From a virus: 23,005 nt of DNA. Every line of letters starts with the position of its first letter. Position 1 is the stretch's first letter. The notes beneath the pieces are model-generated. The model searched no databases. It saw nothing but the letters and a program-made list of their open reading frames with translations, and was not told where the DNA came from. Shown in pieces: positions 11,604 to 19,438 of the stretch. The DNA is taken from the IMG/VR virus record IMGVR_UViG_3300034356_004067, positions 1 through 23,005 of that record; one strand, 5' to 3'. Both the position numbers and the translations under genes were made by a program.

Positions 11604-12062
11604 ATGGTTTCATCCAGAGTACTCAGTAGTGCCAGGCCAGTCTTCCCCTACAAAAGCAATGGGTATAGAATCCTTTGCTACGGCGTTTTCCGCAAAGGCG
11701 ATTTCAAGACGTCCGAAATAAAATCCTGCTTGAGCGGCTCTTTTTCTAGGACGAATAATCGAGATTTTTTAGTTCCAGCAAACTGCCTATTAAAGGCTGG
11801 GTTTCTATTAAGGATAAATAGAGATACGTGGAGAGTGACCCGCAGTGGTGAATTAGCGATGTCATCCGCCGCTGCCTATCATCGTGAGTTCCGCGTTCGC
11901 ATGCTCGGCCCCAGATACATGGAAGATGCGACTGAGAGGATTCGGCTTGTTAATGCATCCATGATGTCACTAGAAGAGAAGCTTGATGCCGAAGACGAAA
12001 TACTCAACGAGATTGAAGACAGGATTGCCGCCCGCCAGGCGAAAACACCCTACTTAAAATGA
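11604..12062 (+). CDS. Winged-helix-like protein with coiled-coil tail (152 aa)
   Basis: Residues ~18-85 resemble a winged helix: a first helix GYRILCYGVFRKG, then TSEIKSCLSGSFSRTNNRDF, then NCLLKAGFLLRINRDTWRVTRSG as recognition helix plus wing. The C-terminal 60 residues are a charged helix (MMSLEEKLDAEDEILNEIED) typical of an oligomerisation coil. It follows the previous regulator by 16 nt in the same direction and ends 1 nt before a convergent gene. No good ribosome binding site precedes ATG 11604. Confidence 0.6.
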   Translation: MVSSRVLSSARPVFPYKSNGYRILCYGVFRKGDFKTSEIKSCLSGSFSRTNNRDFLVPANCLLKAGFLLRINRDTWRVTRSGELAMSSAAAYHREFRVRMLGPRYMEDATERIRLVNASMMSLEEKLDAEDEILNEIEDRIAARQAKTPYLK

Positions 12063-12063
12063 G

Positions 12064-12408
12064 TCATTCTTCGACTAAGTGAGTATTGGTTATAATCCAG
12101 GCATTAAATATTTCGTCATTTAGCGGCATAAACCAGAGTTGGCATGAGTCAAAGTTGTTTATGTCCCCAACAAGGGTCCATGATATTTCCATGAATTCAC
12201 TCGGTGGGCAAAGTCCTCCATTGCAGTCCATCCCGAAGCGGTTCACGAACCAAGTCACAATGCAGTCTCCCATTATGTTTTTACAAGGAGAGGCGCCTTC
12301 GTGTGGGCACAATATGTCAATAATCTCAAGGTCTGACTTATTTATTCGGAGATGAAGAGTGTGGCCATCATTGTGCCAAGTTTGTTCATATTCCTGATTG
12401 TGTGCCAT
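12064..12408 (-). CDS. Cys-rich conserved phage-type hypothetical protein (114 aa)
   Basis: Six cysteines (34, 42, 49, 62, 67, 89) and a regular pattern: a beta strand HTLHLRINKSDLEIIDILCP, HEGASPCKN, DCIVTWFVNRFG, then EISWTLVGDINNFDSCQLWFMPLND. Proteins of this shape are common hypothetical genes in actinophages; I know no function. The cysteines may bind a metal. It is convergent with the winged-helix gene, whose stop is 1 nt away. The upstream region 12409-12516 has a hairpin (CACGTC-TCTT-GACGTG, 12442-12457) and a TATAAA-like -10 on the minus strand. Confidence 0.65.
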   Translation of the reverse strand: MAHNQEYEQTWHNDGHTLHLRINKSDLEIIDILCPHEGASPCKNIMGDCIVTWFVNRFGMDCNGGLCPPSEFMEISWTLVGDINNFDSCQLWFMPLNDEIFNAWIITNTHLVEE

Positions 12409-12441
12409 GTTGATTCAGTTCGGATAAATTTGAAAAATCTC

Positions 12442-12457
12442 CACGTCTCTTGACGTG
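12442..12457. promoter_or_regulatory. Hairpin upstream of the Cys-rich gene
   Basis: CACGTC-TCTT-GACGTG, a 6-bp stem in the gap between two minus-strand genes. No T-run follows in either direction, so it may be an operator or leader hairpin and not a terminator. Confidence 0.3.
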
Positions 12458-12516
12458 TGGCAGGGCCTGTTTATAATTTATCACTCATCAGTTCGCTCGA
12501 GCGGAGGTATTTTTGT

Positions 12517-12726
12517 TTATGAAATAGACGCACATCTGGCGGAGCAGTAGTAACTATTGTTTTTTACGCGAACCATTCCCTTGACCATTAATTTTCCACA
12601 ATTCGCGCATGAGCAGGTCGAGTTTTTGGAGCCAACGTATCGAGTGGGGCTACCGTATATCGCATGGTCTTGTTGTTCTTGTTGGGACTTACCTGAAATC
12701 GGCTTTATGTTCTTTTTGGTGGCCAT
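12517..12726 (-). CDS. Zinc-ribbon protein (69 aa)
   Basis: The N-terminal half is polar and disordered-looking (SGKSQQEQQD). The C-terminal half is a treble-clef/zinc-ribbon-like unit, with C38, C40 and C43 (TCSCANCGK) and C61 and C65 (YYCSARCAS) flanking a short hairpin (LMVKGMVRVKNN). Phage proteins of this type often contact host RNA polymerase or nucleic acid, but no specific match is recognised. Its ATG overlaps the stop of the gene before it (TGATG). Confidence 0.65.
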   Translation of the reverse strand: MATKKNIKPISGKSQQEQQDHAIYGSPTRYVGSKNSTCSCANCGKLMVKGMVRVKNNSYYCSARCASIS

Positions 12727-12953
12727 CAGACATCCCCTTTGGCATGGTCGTTGATGTGCTGGTCAAGCTTTATTTCGTTGCGGATGACGGTACTTTCTAC
12801 TCTGTCAATCGAGCGACCGAGGTTTCTTCCAATAATGTCAAGTTTTTCTGAAACTACATTATGGTCAGACTTGTTCTCTCTGCGACCCTTTTCAATAAGG
12901 GCAACCACAATTGCCCCAACTAAACCAACTATGGCTATCGTAATTTCCTGCAT
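12726..12953 (-). CDS. Membrane-anchored coiled-coil protein (75 aa)
   Basis: One transmembrane helix at ~4-20 (ITIAIVGLVGAIVVALI) is followed by a basic stop-transfer (EKGRRENK) and a heptad-like helix (VVSEKLDIIGRNLGRSIDRVE) ending in HINDHAKGDV. This layout is frequent in actinophage genomes near lysis or tail genes and is sometimes annotated as holin or minor membrane protein. A lysis role is possible, but no endolysin is in the window. It is coupled to the zinc-ribbon gene through TGATG. The 12954-13067 gap upstream has an inverted repeat CATTAC/GTAATG (13014-13033). Confidence 0.65.
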   Translation of the reverse strand: MQEITIAIVGLVGAIVVALIEKGRRENKSDHNVVSEKLDIIGRNLGRSIDRVESTVIRNEIKLDQHINDHAKGDV

Positions 12954-13013
12954 GCAAATCAGCTTTCAGTTTTGATAACCCATATGTTGGTCCGGGACGA
13001 CTTATAAATTGTA

Positions 13014-13033
13014 CATTACGCAGATTTGTAATG
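13014..13033. promoter_or_regulatory. Inverted repeat in the gap before the membrane coiled-coil gene
   Basis: CATTAC, 8 nt, GTAATG. On the minus strand a TACAAT hexamer lies beside it, so this could be an operator over the promoter of 12726-12953. Weak evidence. Confidence 0.25.
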
Positions 13034-13067
13034 AATTAAGCCTTTAGAAATTACTAATAAAAATTAT

Positions 13068-15380
13068 TTATTCTGGCTCTCTCATATGAAGGTACAAAGC
13101 ACCTAGGAGAGCTATGCCAGAAGACACTCCGGCAATAGTTTTAATACTTCCCGAGAGTGTCAAATAGACAACCAGGGAGCCGGATATTGAAAGACCCAGG
13201 CCGAGTACTCCATAAATAAATTTTTTCATAAAAAGACTCCATTTAAAAGTTCGGACATTATTATTGTACTGGAAAACACTTAAGTTTTTAATCCATTCCT
13301 TGCTGTCTCCCGCAATCTCGCCAGAGAACTCTTCGTCGTCTTCTGGCTTGCGAGCACTATTGTTATTGGGCGCTCCGCCAGTCCCACTAGGACCACCAGA
13401 ACTACTAGAGCCACCTATTGCGCCACCAACCACAGCTACCGCTGCGCCTACGGCAATAACCGTGCGTCTATCGCCAACGTCAATCTGAGAATTTAAAGGA
13501 ACGTATGTGTCAATGGCTCCATCGAAAATATTTATTTCGGCTTCTAAGGACTCTCTGACTTCGGTAGGCGCATCTTGAACAGCCTCAATAAGTTGCGCTG
13601 CATCCTCTGAACTTATATTCGAAATATCAACGGCTTCGAATATTTCCGCAGCCTGGTCGCCGTCAACACTTTGCAAAACTTTTGCGCTCGTAGCGAGGTC
13701 TACAGCCTGGTCTTCCGTGACCCCATTCTCAATGACCGAGTCGACAGCAGCCGAGACCTGTTCTTCTGTGACCGTTTCTGACTCCAAGACGTTAACCAAT
13801 TCCTCAAATTGCTCATCAGAGATTGGCTCATCCAAGACGGCAGAAATGATTGAGTCAAATTTCTCATCGGAAATTGGTTCATCAAACACTGCACCGAGGG
13901 CTTCCGCGAACTGTTCTGTACTTAGGGGTTCATCAAAGACTGCCTGTACTGCAGCATCAAACTGCTCTTCGCTAAGGGACTCGGTGTCTTCAAAGACCGC
14001 CGCAACGGCATCTTGGAATTGCTCATCCGAAAGAGGTACATCAAACACTGCAGTAACCGCATCATTGAACTGTTCTTCCGATAATTGGCTAGGGTCTTCA
14101 AACACTGCATCTACAGCCGCAGCAAAGTTTTCATCAGATAAAGGCTCGGAAAAAACAGAATCAATAACCGTGGAGAACTGAGCATCTGTGAGTTCTTGGT
14201 CAAGGAGGGAGTTGACTACGGCAGTTAGTTCTTCAGGAGTATCGGCATCGGCGACCAAGTCGTCAACAGCTTCTGCGAGTTCGTTATTAGATATGGGCGT
14301 ATCAAAAATGTCCTCGACGGCAGTGTCGGCGGCATCCTGAACATCTTCTGGAACTTCTATCGGCGGTTCGCTCGTCGTTGGCGTTGTTTCGGGTGGTTCT
14401 GTTGGTTTAGGTATCGTTTCTTCAACTGTTTCTTCTGGTGTTGTTGTTCCAACTGGAACCTCCACTTCCGTGGTTGTTGTGGTTTCGGGTTCTGGTTCTG
14501 GTTCTGGCTCTGTAGTGGTTGTAACTATTTCTGGTTCTGGTTCAGTAGTAGTTGTGGGTTCTGGCTCTGGCTCGGTAGTAGTTGTGGGTTCTGGCTCTGG
14601 CTCGGTAGTAGTTGTAGTACTGGTCGTGGTAGTTACGGCGGTTGTTTCAGAAACCTCATTACTCCAACCTGAATAAACCGAGACAGAATCATTGTCGGCA
14701 CGAACCTTAAATTGATAGGTGGTTCCTGGTTCTAGATTTTCAACAACTGCAGATGTGTCCGTAGATGAGATTGCCCAGCCAGAAACCCAATTGTCATTGG
14801 AGAAAAAAATGGCATATCTCTCCACTTGGATATTTGACTGTTCCGGAGCGTTCCACGACAAATAAACTTTATTTTCATTACTGGATGTGACTATTAGGTT
14901 TTCTGGACTATTTAAATACGGAGCGATAGTCGTAGTGGTAGTGCTAGTGGTGGTTGTGCTGGTACTGGTTGTGGATGGGGTGTTGGTCGGCGTTAAGTCT
15001 GATTCGACTACGTAAGATGTTCCATACCACCTCGTAGGGTCCCCGCAGCAAACGCCCGTACGGATGCGATAGGTCCCAGTTGCTTGTACGTTATAAGAGA
15101 TGTATGAATCAAGACCGTAAAAGTCGTCGTTTGAAGCCAATTCCGTATTATTACTGTCATACAGCCATAGCTGGCTGTCAATACCGTATTGCTGAGCGTA
15201 GGTTCTTACGGTAAATGTAGTTCCGGCTTGCAGCTCATAATAATAGTCATTGGCGCCATCGGTTGTTAGAGTGCTGGCCTTTAATGGGCTCGAAAAAAAA
15301 GAAACAACCGAAAAAATCAAAATAGGTATTATCGCCCATGTGCTGGGTCGTGGTCTTATATATCTGTTGCCAATTCTCAA
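13068..15380 (-). CDS. Large repeat-rich, membrane-anchored surface protein (770 aa)
   Basis: Domain order: signal peptide or N-anchor (15-35, hydrophobic, ending LKAS); a PPC-like beta domain (~40-128, YYYELQAGTTFTVRTYAQ to GTYRIRTGVCCG); a Thr/Ser linker (130-152); a fibronectin type III domain (~157-247, LYLSWNAPE-type core and LEPGTTYQFKVRA); Thr and Pro-Glu repeats (248-345); eight or more ~19-residue degenerate helical repeats of the form LSEEQFDAAVQAVFDEP (~361-560); a Gly/Ser stretch (655-675); and two C-terminal transmembrane helices (~720-741, 747-765). The start is TTG 15380, with GAGAGG 7 nt upstream. This looks like a bacterial cell-surface adhesin or sensor and not a virion protein. 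It is unusual in a phage and may be a moron-type gene that alters the host envelope. It lies directly downstream of the glycan cassette. Confidence 0.7.
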   Translation of the reverse strand: MRIGNRYIRPRPSTWAIIPILIFSVVSFFSSPLKASTLTTDGANDYYYELQAGTTFTVRTYAQQYGIDSQLWLYDSNNTELASNDDFYGLDSYISYNVQATGTYRIRTGVCCGDPTRWYGTSYVVESDLTPTNTPSTTSTSTTTTSTTTTTIAPYLNSPENLIVTSSNENKVYLSWNAPEQSNIQVERYAIFFSNDNWVSGWAISSTDTSAVVENLEPGTTYQFKVRADNDSVSVYSGWSNEVSETTAVTTTTSTTTTTEPEPEPTTTTEPEPEPTTTTEPEPEIVTTTTEPEPEPEPETTTTTEVEVPVGTTTPEETVEETIPKPTEPPETTPTTSEPPIEVPEDVQDAADTAVEDIFDTPISNNELAEAVDDLVADADTPEELTAVVNSLLDQELTDAQFSTVIDSVFSEPLSDENFAAAVDAVFEDPSQLSEEQFNDAVTAVFDVPLSDEQFQDAVAAVFEDTESLSEEQFDAAVQAVFDEPLSTEQFAEALGAVFDEPISDEKFDSIISAVLDEPISDEQFEELVNVLESETVTEEQVSAAVDSVIENGVTEDQAVDLATSAKVLQSVDGDQAAEIFEAVDISNISSEDAAQLIEAVQDAPTEVRESLEAEINIFDGAIDTYVPLNSQIDVGDRRTVIAVGAAVAVVGGAIGGSSSSGGPSGTGGAPNNNSARKPEDDEEFSGEIAGDSKEWIKNLSVFQYNNNVRTFKWSLFMKKFIYGVLGLGLSISGSLVVYLTLSGSIKTIAGVSSGIALLGALYLHMREPE
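14470..14615 (-). repeat. Pro-Glu/Thr-coding tandem repeats
   Basis: Includes a perfect 30-bp tandem pair (14551-14580 and 14581-14610) plus degenerate units, coding TTTTEPEPEP. The array is prone to slippage and length change. Confidence 0.75.
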
Positions 15381-15437
15381 TCCCTGTCCTCTCCCGACAG
15401 AAACAATTTTACAGCATGCTATTTATAATGTGTGCAA

Positions 15438-16712
15438 TTAAATATCCCTCTTGGGAATGTTTCTTTGTTCAATAGGGCTCAGTCTGCCTTTATGCTGAAC
15501 ATCTATGTCTTTTCTGACCCACGTCATCCCGTATGGCGTGTCTAGATTCTCAACTCCAACTCTCATCATCAGGCGTTCCGCCATTGATTGAAACGAAGGG
15601 TCGTCACTTAAATTGAGATACGAGTTATGAAACCACGGAAGGTCATAGAAAGCTGGAGAATTAACAAGAAGACACCCGGCCGTAGTCCAGTGCTCTTCAA
15701 TTGGGGGGCTTTCGCTTATTACTTTTCCAGACAAACAATAAGCCCCAACATTTGCCCCAACAAGAGGTCTGTCTACTTCAAGCATTTTTTCAACAATCTC
15801 TACTGTTAGCTGTATGTCTGAGTCGACATATAGGATTGCTTGATAATTAACTACCCCAATGTTCCTTTCGGCGCAGTCTTCTCCCCAGTGGTGACCAGAG
15901 GTGACCCTATGTCTTTGAGCAAATTCTCGGATTAGGTTACGACCAGTTTCTATGCGAATCCATCTATTGCCGGACGTGACTTCTGCCTGCATGTCGTTTA
16001 TCGAGTAGGTCCAGTAGTCGCCATTGACTTCGCGAAGTGCAGCAACGACTTCGTGGAATGGTTCAACGCCGCGCACATCTGTCTCAAGTGCGGCAAACCA
16101 TTTAACGTTTGGAAACTTTTCGATGATTTGAGCCCTGTTTGAAAGCCAGTCCAAGTGTTCTCTAGCCTCGCACTTCCATGGGACTAGAGGGGTTCCGATG
16201 ACAAAATGCTTGCTGTAATCTATTGATTTTAATACCGAGGAAATGTGAGGTGCTGGTTCCGGATTTTTTAACTTCGATACAAAATCTGAACAAACTCCAG
16301 CATATTGAATCTCCCATCCTGGAGTTAGTTCTGACCAGTTCGCTTCAGGCATCACCTTTATACATTTTGCAGAGGTGTATTTTTTTCCTGGATAGGACCA
16401 CACATATCCCGTGCTTGTTAGTGTGTAATCGTCTACGTTATGAAAAAAACAATTCAAACCATTTCTCATAGCAAAACTTAATGCGTCAGTGTTTTTGCAA
16501 TGAACCCATATTTGGGTTGTTCTGTCAACCAGCCACTCGGCTGGGACTTGGTGCTGGGGCCAGTCATGGCCAAGAAATATTCCAGATTCATTAATCCATA
16601 AATCAACCTCAACATCAAAGCCTTGCGCTATTGCTTGCTCAATGTAGTCTGGCTGATTTTCAAATTCAGGATTAGGCCCGTTAAGGTTTCCGCGATGTGA
16701 TATGTAAATCAT
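15438..16712 (-). CDS. GDPD-like domain fused to GT-A-type glycosyltransferase domain (424 aa)
   Basis: N-terminal ~1-150 has the order of glycerophosphodiester phosphodiesterase TIM barrels: ISHRG (H6, R7), EVDLW (E35, D37) and LGHDW (H49), closing with QYAGVCSDF. C-terminal ~165-424 looks like a GT-A glycosyltransferase, with YVDSD (D297, D299) as a DxD metal/nucleotide-sugar site, then GANVGAYC and a HWTTAGCLLVN acceptor-loop pattern. The fusion suggests handling of a glycerophosphate- or phosphodiester-linked glycan. It is the last of five tightly packed genes, overlapping the methyltransferase by ATGA. The barrel call is good; the GT call is based on motif and length. Confidence 0.65.
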   Translation of the reverse strand: MIYISHRGNLNGPNPEFENQPDYIEQAIAQGFDVEVDLWINESGIFLGHDWPQHQVPAEWLVDRTTQIWVHCKNTDALSFAMRNGLNCFFHNVDDYTLTSTGYVWSYPGKKYTSAKCIKVMPEANWSELTPGWEIQYAGVCSDFVSKLKNPEPAPHISSVLKSIDYSKHFVIGTPLVPWKCEAREHLDWLSNRAQIIEKFPNVKWFAALETDVRGVEPFHEVVAALREVNGDYWTYSINDMQAEVTSGNRWIRIETGRNLIREFAQRHRVTSGHHWGEDCAERNIGVVNYQAILYVDSDIQLTVEIVEKMLEVDRPLVGANVGAYCLSGKVISESPPIEEHWTTAGCLLVNSPAFYDLPWFHNSYLNLSDDPSFQSMAERLMMRVGVENLDTPYGMTWVRKDIDVQHKGRLSPIEQRNIPKRDI

Positions 16713-17416
16713 TTTTCAACCTGAATCCATATCCAGTTTCTGTGATTGTCTCCAGGACCGGTATCTCTGATATCTGACTTGTAGTTGGTATACCCAATCT
16801 CGTCAACGAGGTCCTTTTGTATATCTGCTTCTTCTGTAATGCTTACATCTGCATGCCCGTTAGTGCTTGCCGCATCAAATATGTCATCGAAATATCCAGC
16901 AGTAGGAATTCCGTCTTTGCCCCCGTGTCCCATTTGGAAGCAAAGCTTTCCTCCCGGTTTTAGGACTCGATAAATATCTTTAAGAATATTAAATCTAATC
17001 TCGTGAGAACAAATATGTTGAAAGCAAATAACAGCGAAAACAACGTCATAGGTGTTTTCTTCTATCATCGATAAGTTGTCACCACTTGTGACGTAAAGGT
17101 TTGAGTTAAAAATATTGTTGTGTTCTAGGTTTATCTTTGCTTTATCAATATTGATATCGGAGATGTCTATTCCGTCGATTCTTGCAAAACGGTTAGAAAA
17201 CTTCACAAGGTTTCTTCCCGGGCCACACCCGTACTCGAGGGCAATTAGACCATTTGTATCAAAGTCCTTAAACAAAACAGTGTCATAGTCTGCCCAGTTG
17301 TTGTGGGCATCGTACGAACCAACGACAGGGTCTCTGAAAGACAACGACCACTGACTCGCATATTCGTCATAATACTTATTTTGCATGGACAGGTAGTCCG
17401 TTTTTGTCTTTTTCAC
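16709..17416 (-). CDS. SAM-dependent class I methyltransferase (235 aa)
   Basis: Motif I is EYGCGPG (61-67), motif II GIDISD (~83), motif III-like TSGDNL, and post-I VVFAVICFQHI, followed by VLKPGGKLCFQMGH, the usual order for small-molecule or sugar methyltransferases of the Methyltransf_11/25 type. Start is GTG 17416, overlapping the HAD-nucleotidyltransferase stop (GTGA). Within the glycan cassette it probably methylates a sugar or acyl intermediate. The target cannot be told from sequence. Confidence 0.75.
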   Translation of the reverse strand: MKKTKTDYLSMQNKYYDEYASQWSLSFRDPVVGSYDAHNNWADYDTVLFKDFDTNGLIALEYGCGPGRNLVKFSNRFARIDGIDISDINIDKAKINLEHNNIFNSNLYVTSGDNLSMIEENTYDVVFAVICFQHICSHEIRFNILKDIYRVLKPGGKLCFQMGHGGKDGIPTAGYFDDIFDAASTNGHADVSITEEADIQKDLVDEIGYTNYKSDIRDTGPGDNHRNWIWIQVEK

Positions 17417-18786
17417 TTATGGTTCTCCAAGTAATAGTTGAGGTCTTCCGGTGTTCCGATTCCCCACATCTCGGAAACTTCTTTAATTCGTATTTTCTTT
17501 CCGTCTTGAATTGCTTCATTAAATACGGGGCAAACATAGAACTCATTGTTGGTTCTTATGTTTTTTTCAATCATTTGATTTGCGTATTTAACATAGTCAG
17601 AGCCATGCTTCCAGTAGTAAACCCCTACCGTGGCATTGTCTGATATTGGATTTTTTTCAGCAACTTCATCAACAAACCCGTCTTCCCCTATTTTTGCATA
17701 AGACCACTTTGGGTGAGTTGCTTTAAACGTAAGTATTCCGCCGTCAATTTCATCTGCATCAAACGCGTATAGGCACTCATTGCTGTTCCACTCGATTAAC
17801 TGGTCAGAGTTTGCCATAAGAAGAGGGGCGTCATTGTCTATAAGGTCAGAAGCGAGAAGGGTCGTGCATGCTGCCCCTTCTGTCATTCCGTCAACAATTA
17901 CTATTTCGCATCCAGGTTTAATAATGCTCAATACTTGCTTGAGGTTGTATTTTTCGTAATGCTCTTTCTGTACAAGAAATATGAAATGGGCATCAATATT
18001 AAGATTATCGACCACCATCTGAATCATTGGCTTGCCGTGAACCTCGATGAGAGGCTTGGGAAATGTGTATCCAGCCTGGGAGAAACGTGAACCAGCTCCA
18101 GCCATAGGAATAAGAACGTTCATCTTTTCGTTCTTCCACGCAACATTTGTTCTTTGGCTTGCATTAATTTCTGATGCCATTCGTAATAATCTTTCTTTAT
18201 CTAGGCTGTATGAGTCTTTTATTGCATAGAGGTGAGCCCCAGAAGCGTTAGCTCCCTCTCTACCTATGTGCGAGTCTTCAACAATTATCGTTGAAGAAGG
18301 AGTTGCACTGCAGTTAATCATGCACTGCCAGTACATTTCTGGGTGAGGCTTATGATGTTTTACATCTTCGTTACTCATGATGTGGCTAACCATGTGCAGG
18401 ACGCCTATGGCGTTGAGAGCAGTAATTACTGTTTCACGAATAGCATTGCTCGCAACGGCTATTTTCCAGCCATCCGCTTTTAGGGTTTGCATTATGTCTA
18501 TTGCGTTTGCGTTTTTTGGCAATAAGCTCAATATTTCAATAGTTGACTTTTGCTTGTTTTCCCACACTTCTGAATGGGAATCTTTTGGAAGCCCTTTCAT
18601 AGAGGTGAGCATTTCTAGTTTCTTTGTAGTTCCAAGTCCATCAAAGGTAGATAAATGTTCACTGCGAGAGATAACGAACTCTTCTCCAACCAGAGATAGG
18701 GCTTTATTTAGCGATTCGTAATGAACATCGCGTGAATCTATAAGCACTCCATCTAGGTCAAATATAATCAGTTTTTGACTTTTCAT
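17413..18786 (-). CDS. HAD phosphatase - sugar nucleotidyltransferase fusion (457 aa)
   Basis: Residues 1-205 are a haloacid dehalogenase phosphatase: FDLDGVL (nucleophile D10, D12), SNA (S113), HKPHP (K146) and VEDS (E170, D171). Residues 222-457 are a nucleotidyltransferase: PMAGAGSRF (228-235), FPKPLIEVHGKPM (243-254), an ANSDQ strand for metal binding, and a WGIGTPEDL end typical of NDP-sugar pyrophosphorylases. A fused phosphatase/nucleotidyltransferase can act in sequence on one sugar-phosphate, as separate GmhB- and HddC-like enzymes do in heptose pathways. The substrate here is unknown. ATG 18786 overlaps the GT stop (ATGA). Confidence 0.8.
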   Translation of the reverse strand: MKSQKLIIFDLDGVLIDSRDVHYESLNKALSLVGEEFVISRSEHLSTFDGLGTTKKLEMLTSMKGLPKDSHSEVWENKQKSTIEILSLLPKNANAIDIMQTLKADGWKIAVASNAIRETVITALNAIGVLHMVSHIMSNEDVKHHKPHPEMYWQCMINCSATPSSTIIVEDSHIGREGANASGAHLYAIKDSYSLDKERLLRMASEINASQRTNVAWKNEKMNVLIPMAGAGSRFSQAGYTFPKPLIEVHGKPMIQMVVDNLNIDAHFIFLVQKEHYEKYNLKQVLSIIKPGCEIVIVDGMTEGAACTTLLASDLIDNDAPLLMANSDQLIEWNSNECLYAFDADEIDGGILTFKATHPKWSYAKIGEDGFVDEVAEKNPISDNATVGVYYWKHGSDYVKYANQMIEKNIRTNNEFYVCPVFNEAIQDGKKIRIKEVSEMWGIGTPEDLNYYLENHK

Positions 18787-19436
18787 TGGGATTCCGGGCC
18801 GGCATGTCTATGCCATTTATTGTGTCTAACAACGCTTCCACCATTACATTTCATGACGTACTTGTTACGCACCCTCATAGACCATTCGACATCTTCTTCT
18901 TCATTCCAACCCCGAGACTCATCAAGAGGCTCTTCTTGTAGAACGTGTTTTTTAACTATAAAGAATCCGCCAGAGATATACATGTATTGGGTTTGCGACC
19001 AGTCGTCGTAGTCGAGTGACCATGCCCTGCCGTGGTCTGGCTTATCCCAAAGAGACCAATCCATCGGGTTTCTGGCTCCGGTAATCAAATACTGAGGGCA
19101 TGAACATATTTCCCAGTCTGTACCAAAAGATTTAAAATTCACATACCAGTCTTTATCAAAAACGTGATAGTCATGCATTAATACAATATTTTCGTATTTT
19201 GCTTCAGCGGCAAGAATGTTCTTTTTTCTTGTTATCCATTTAGATTTTTGTGATTCGTCAAAATCGATTACCCTCAAGTCTTCGGCGGAATTAGAAAATT
19301 CATTGCCACCCCCGCCAATCAAGAGAATTTCATATTCGGGAATGGACAAATTCCTTATTGAATTAATTATTTCATCAAGTCTTTGACGGTCTTCAAATCC
19401 CGTAACTATCCCAAAAGTCCACCGAATATCATTCAC
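18783..19436 (-). CDS. GT-A-type (GT2-like) glycosyltransferase (217 aa)
   Basis: Begins with a nucleotide-sugar-binding strand (FGIVTGFEDRQRLDEIINSI) and EILLIGGGG, followed by an Asp-rich strand IVLMHDYHVF (D89-x-H91, equivalent to DxD/DxH) and GGFFIVKKHVL with an EEEDVEW acidic end (catalytic-base region ED/EW). Short for the family but with all core blocks. GTG start at 19436, 2 nt after the stop of the upstream GT-B gene. A phage or host surface glycan is the likely acceptor. Confidence 0.75.
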   Translation of the reverse strand: MNDIRWTFGIVTGFEDRQRLDEIINSIRNLSIPEYEILLIGGGGNEFSNSAEDLRVIDFDESQKSKWITRKKNILAAEAKYENIVLMHDYHVFDKDWYVNFKSFGTDWEICSCPQYLITGARNPMDWSLWDKPDHGRAWSLDYDDWSQTQYMYISGGFFIVKKHVLQEEPLDESRGWNEEEDVEWSMRVRNKYVMKCNGGSVVRHNKWHRHAGPESQ

Positions 19437-19438
19437 GG

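Noticed and set aside
14470-14676. Plus-strand Val/Gly/Ser repeat frame
   Set aside because: Antisense to the Pro-Glu/Thr repeats of the 770-residue protein.
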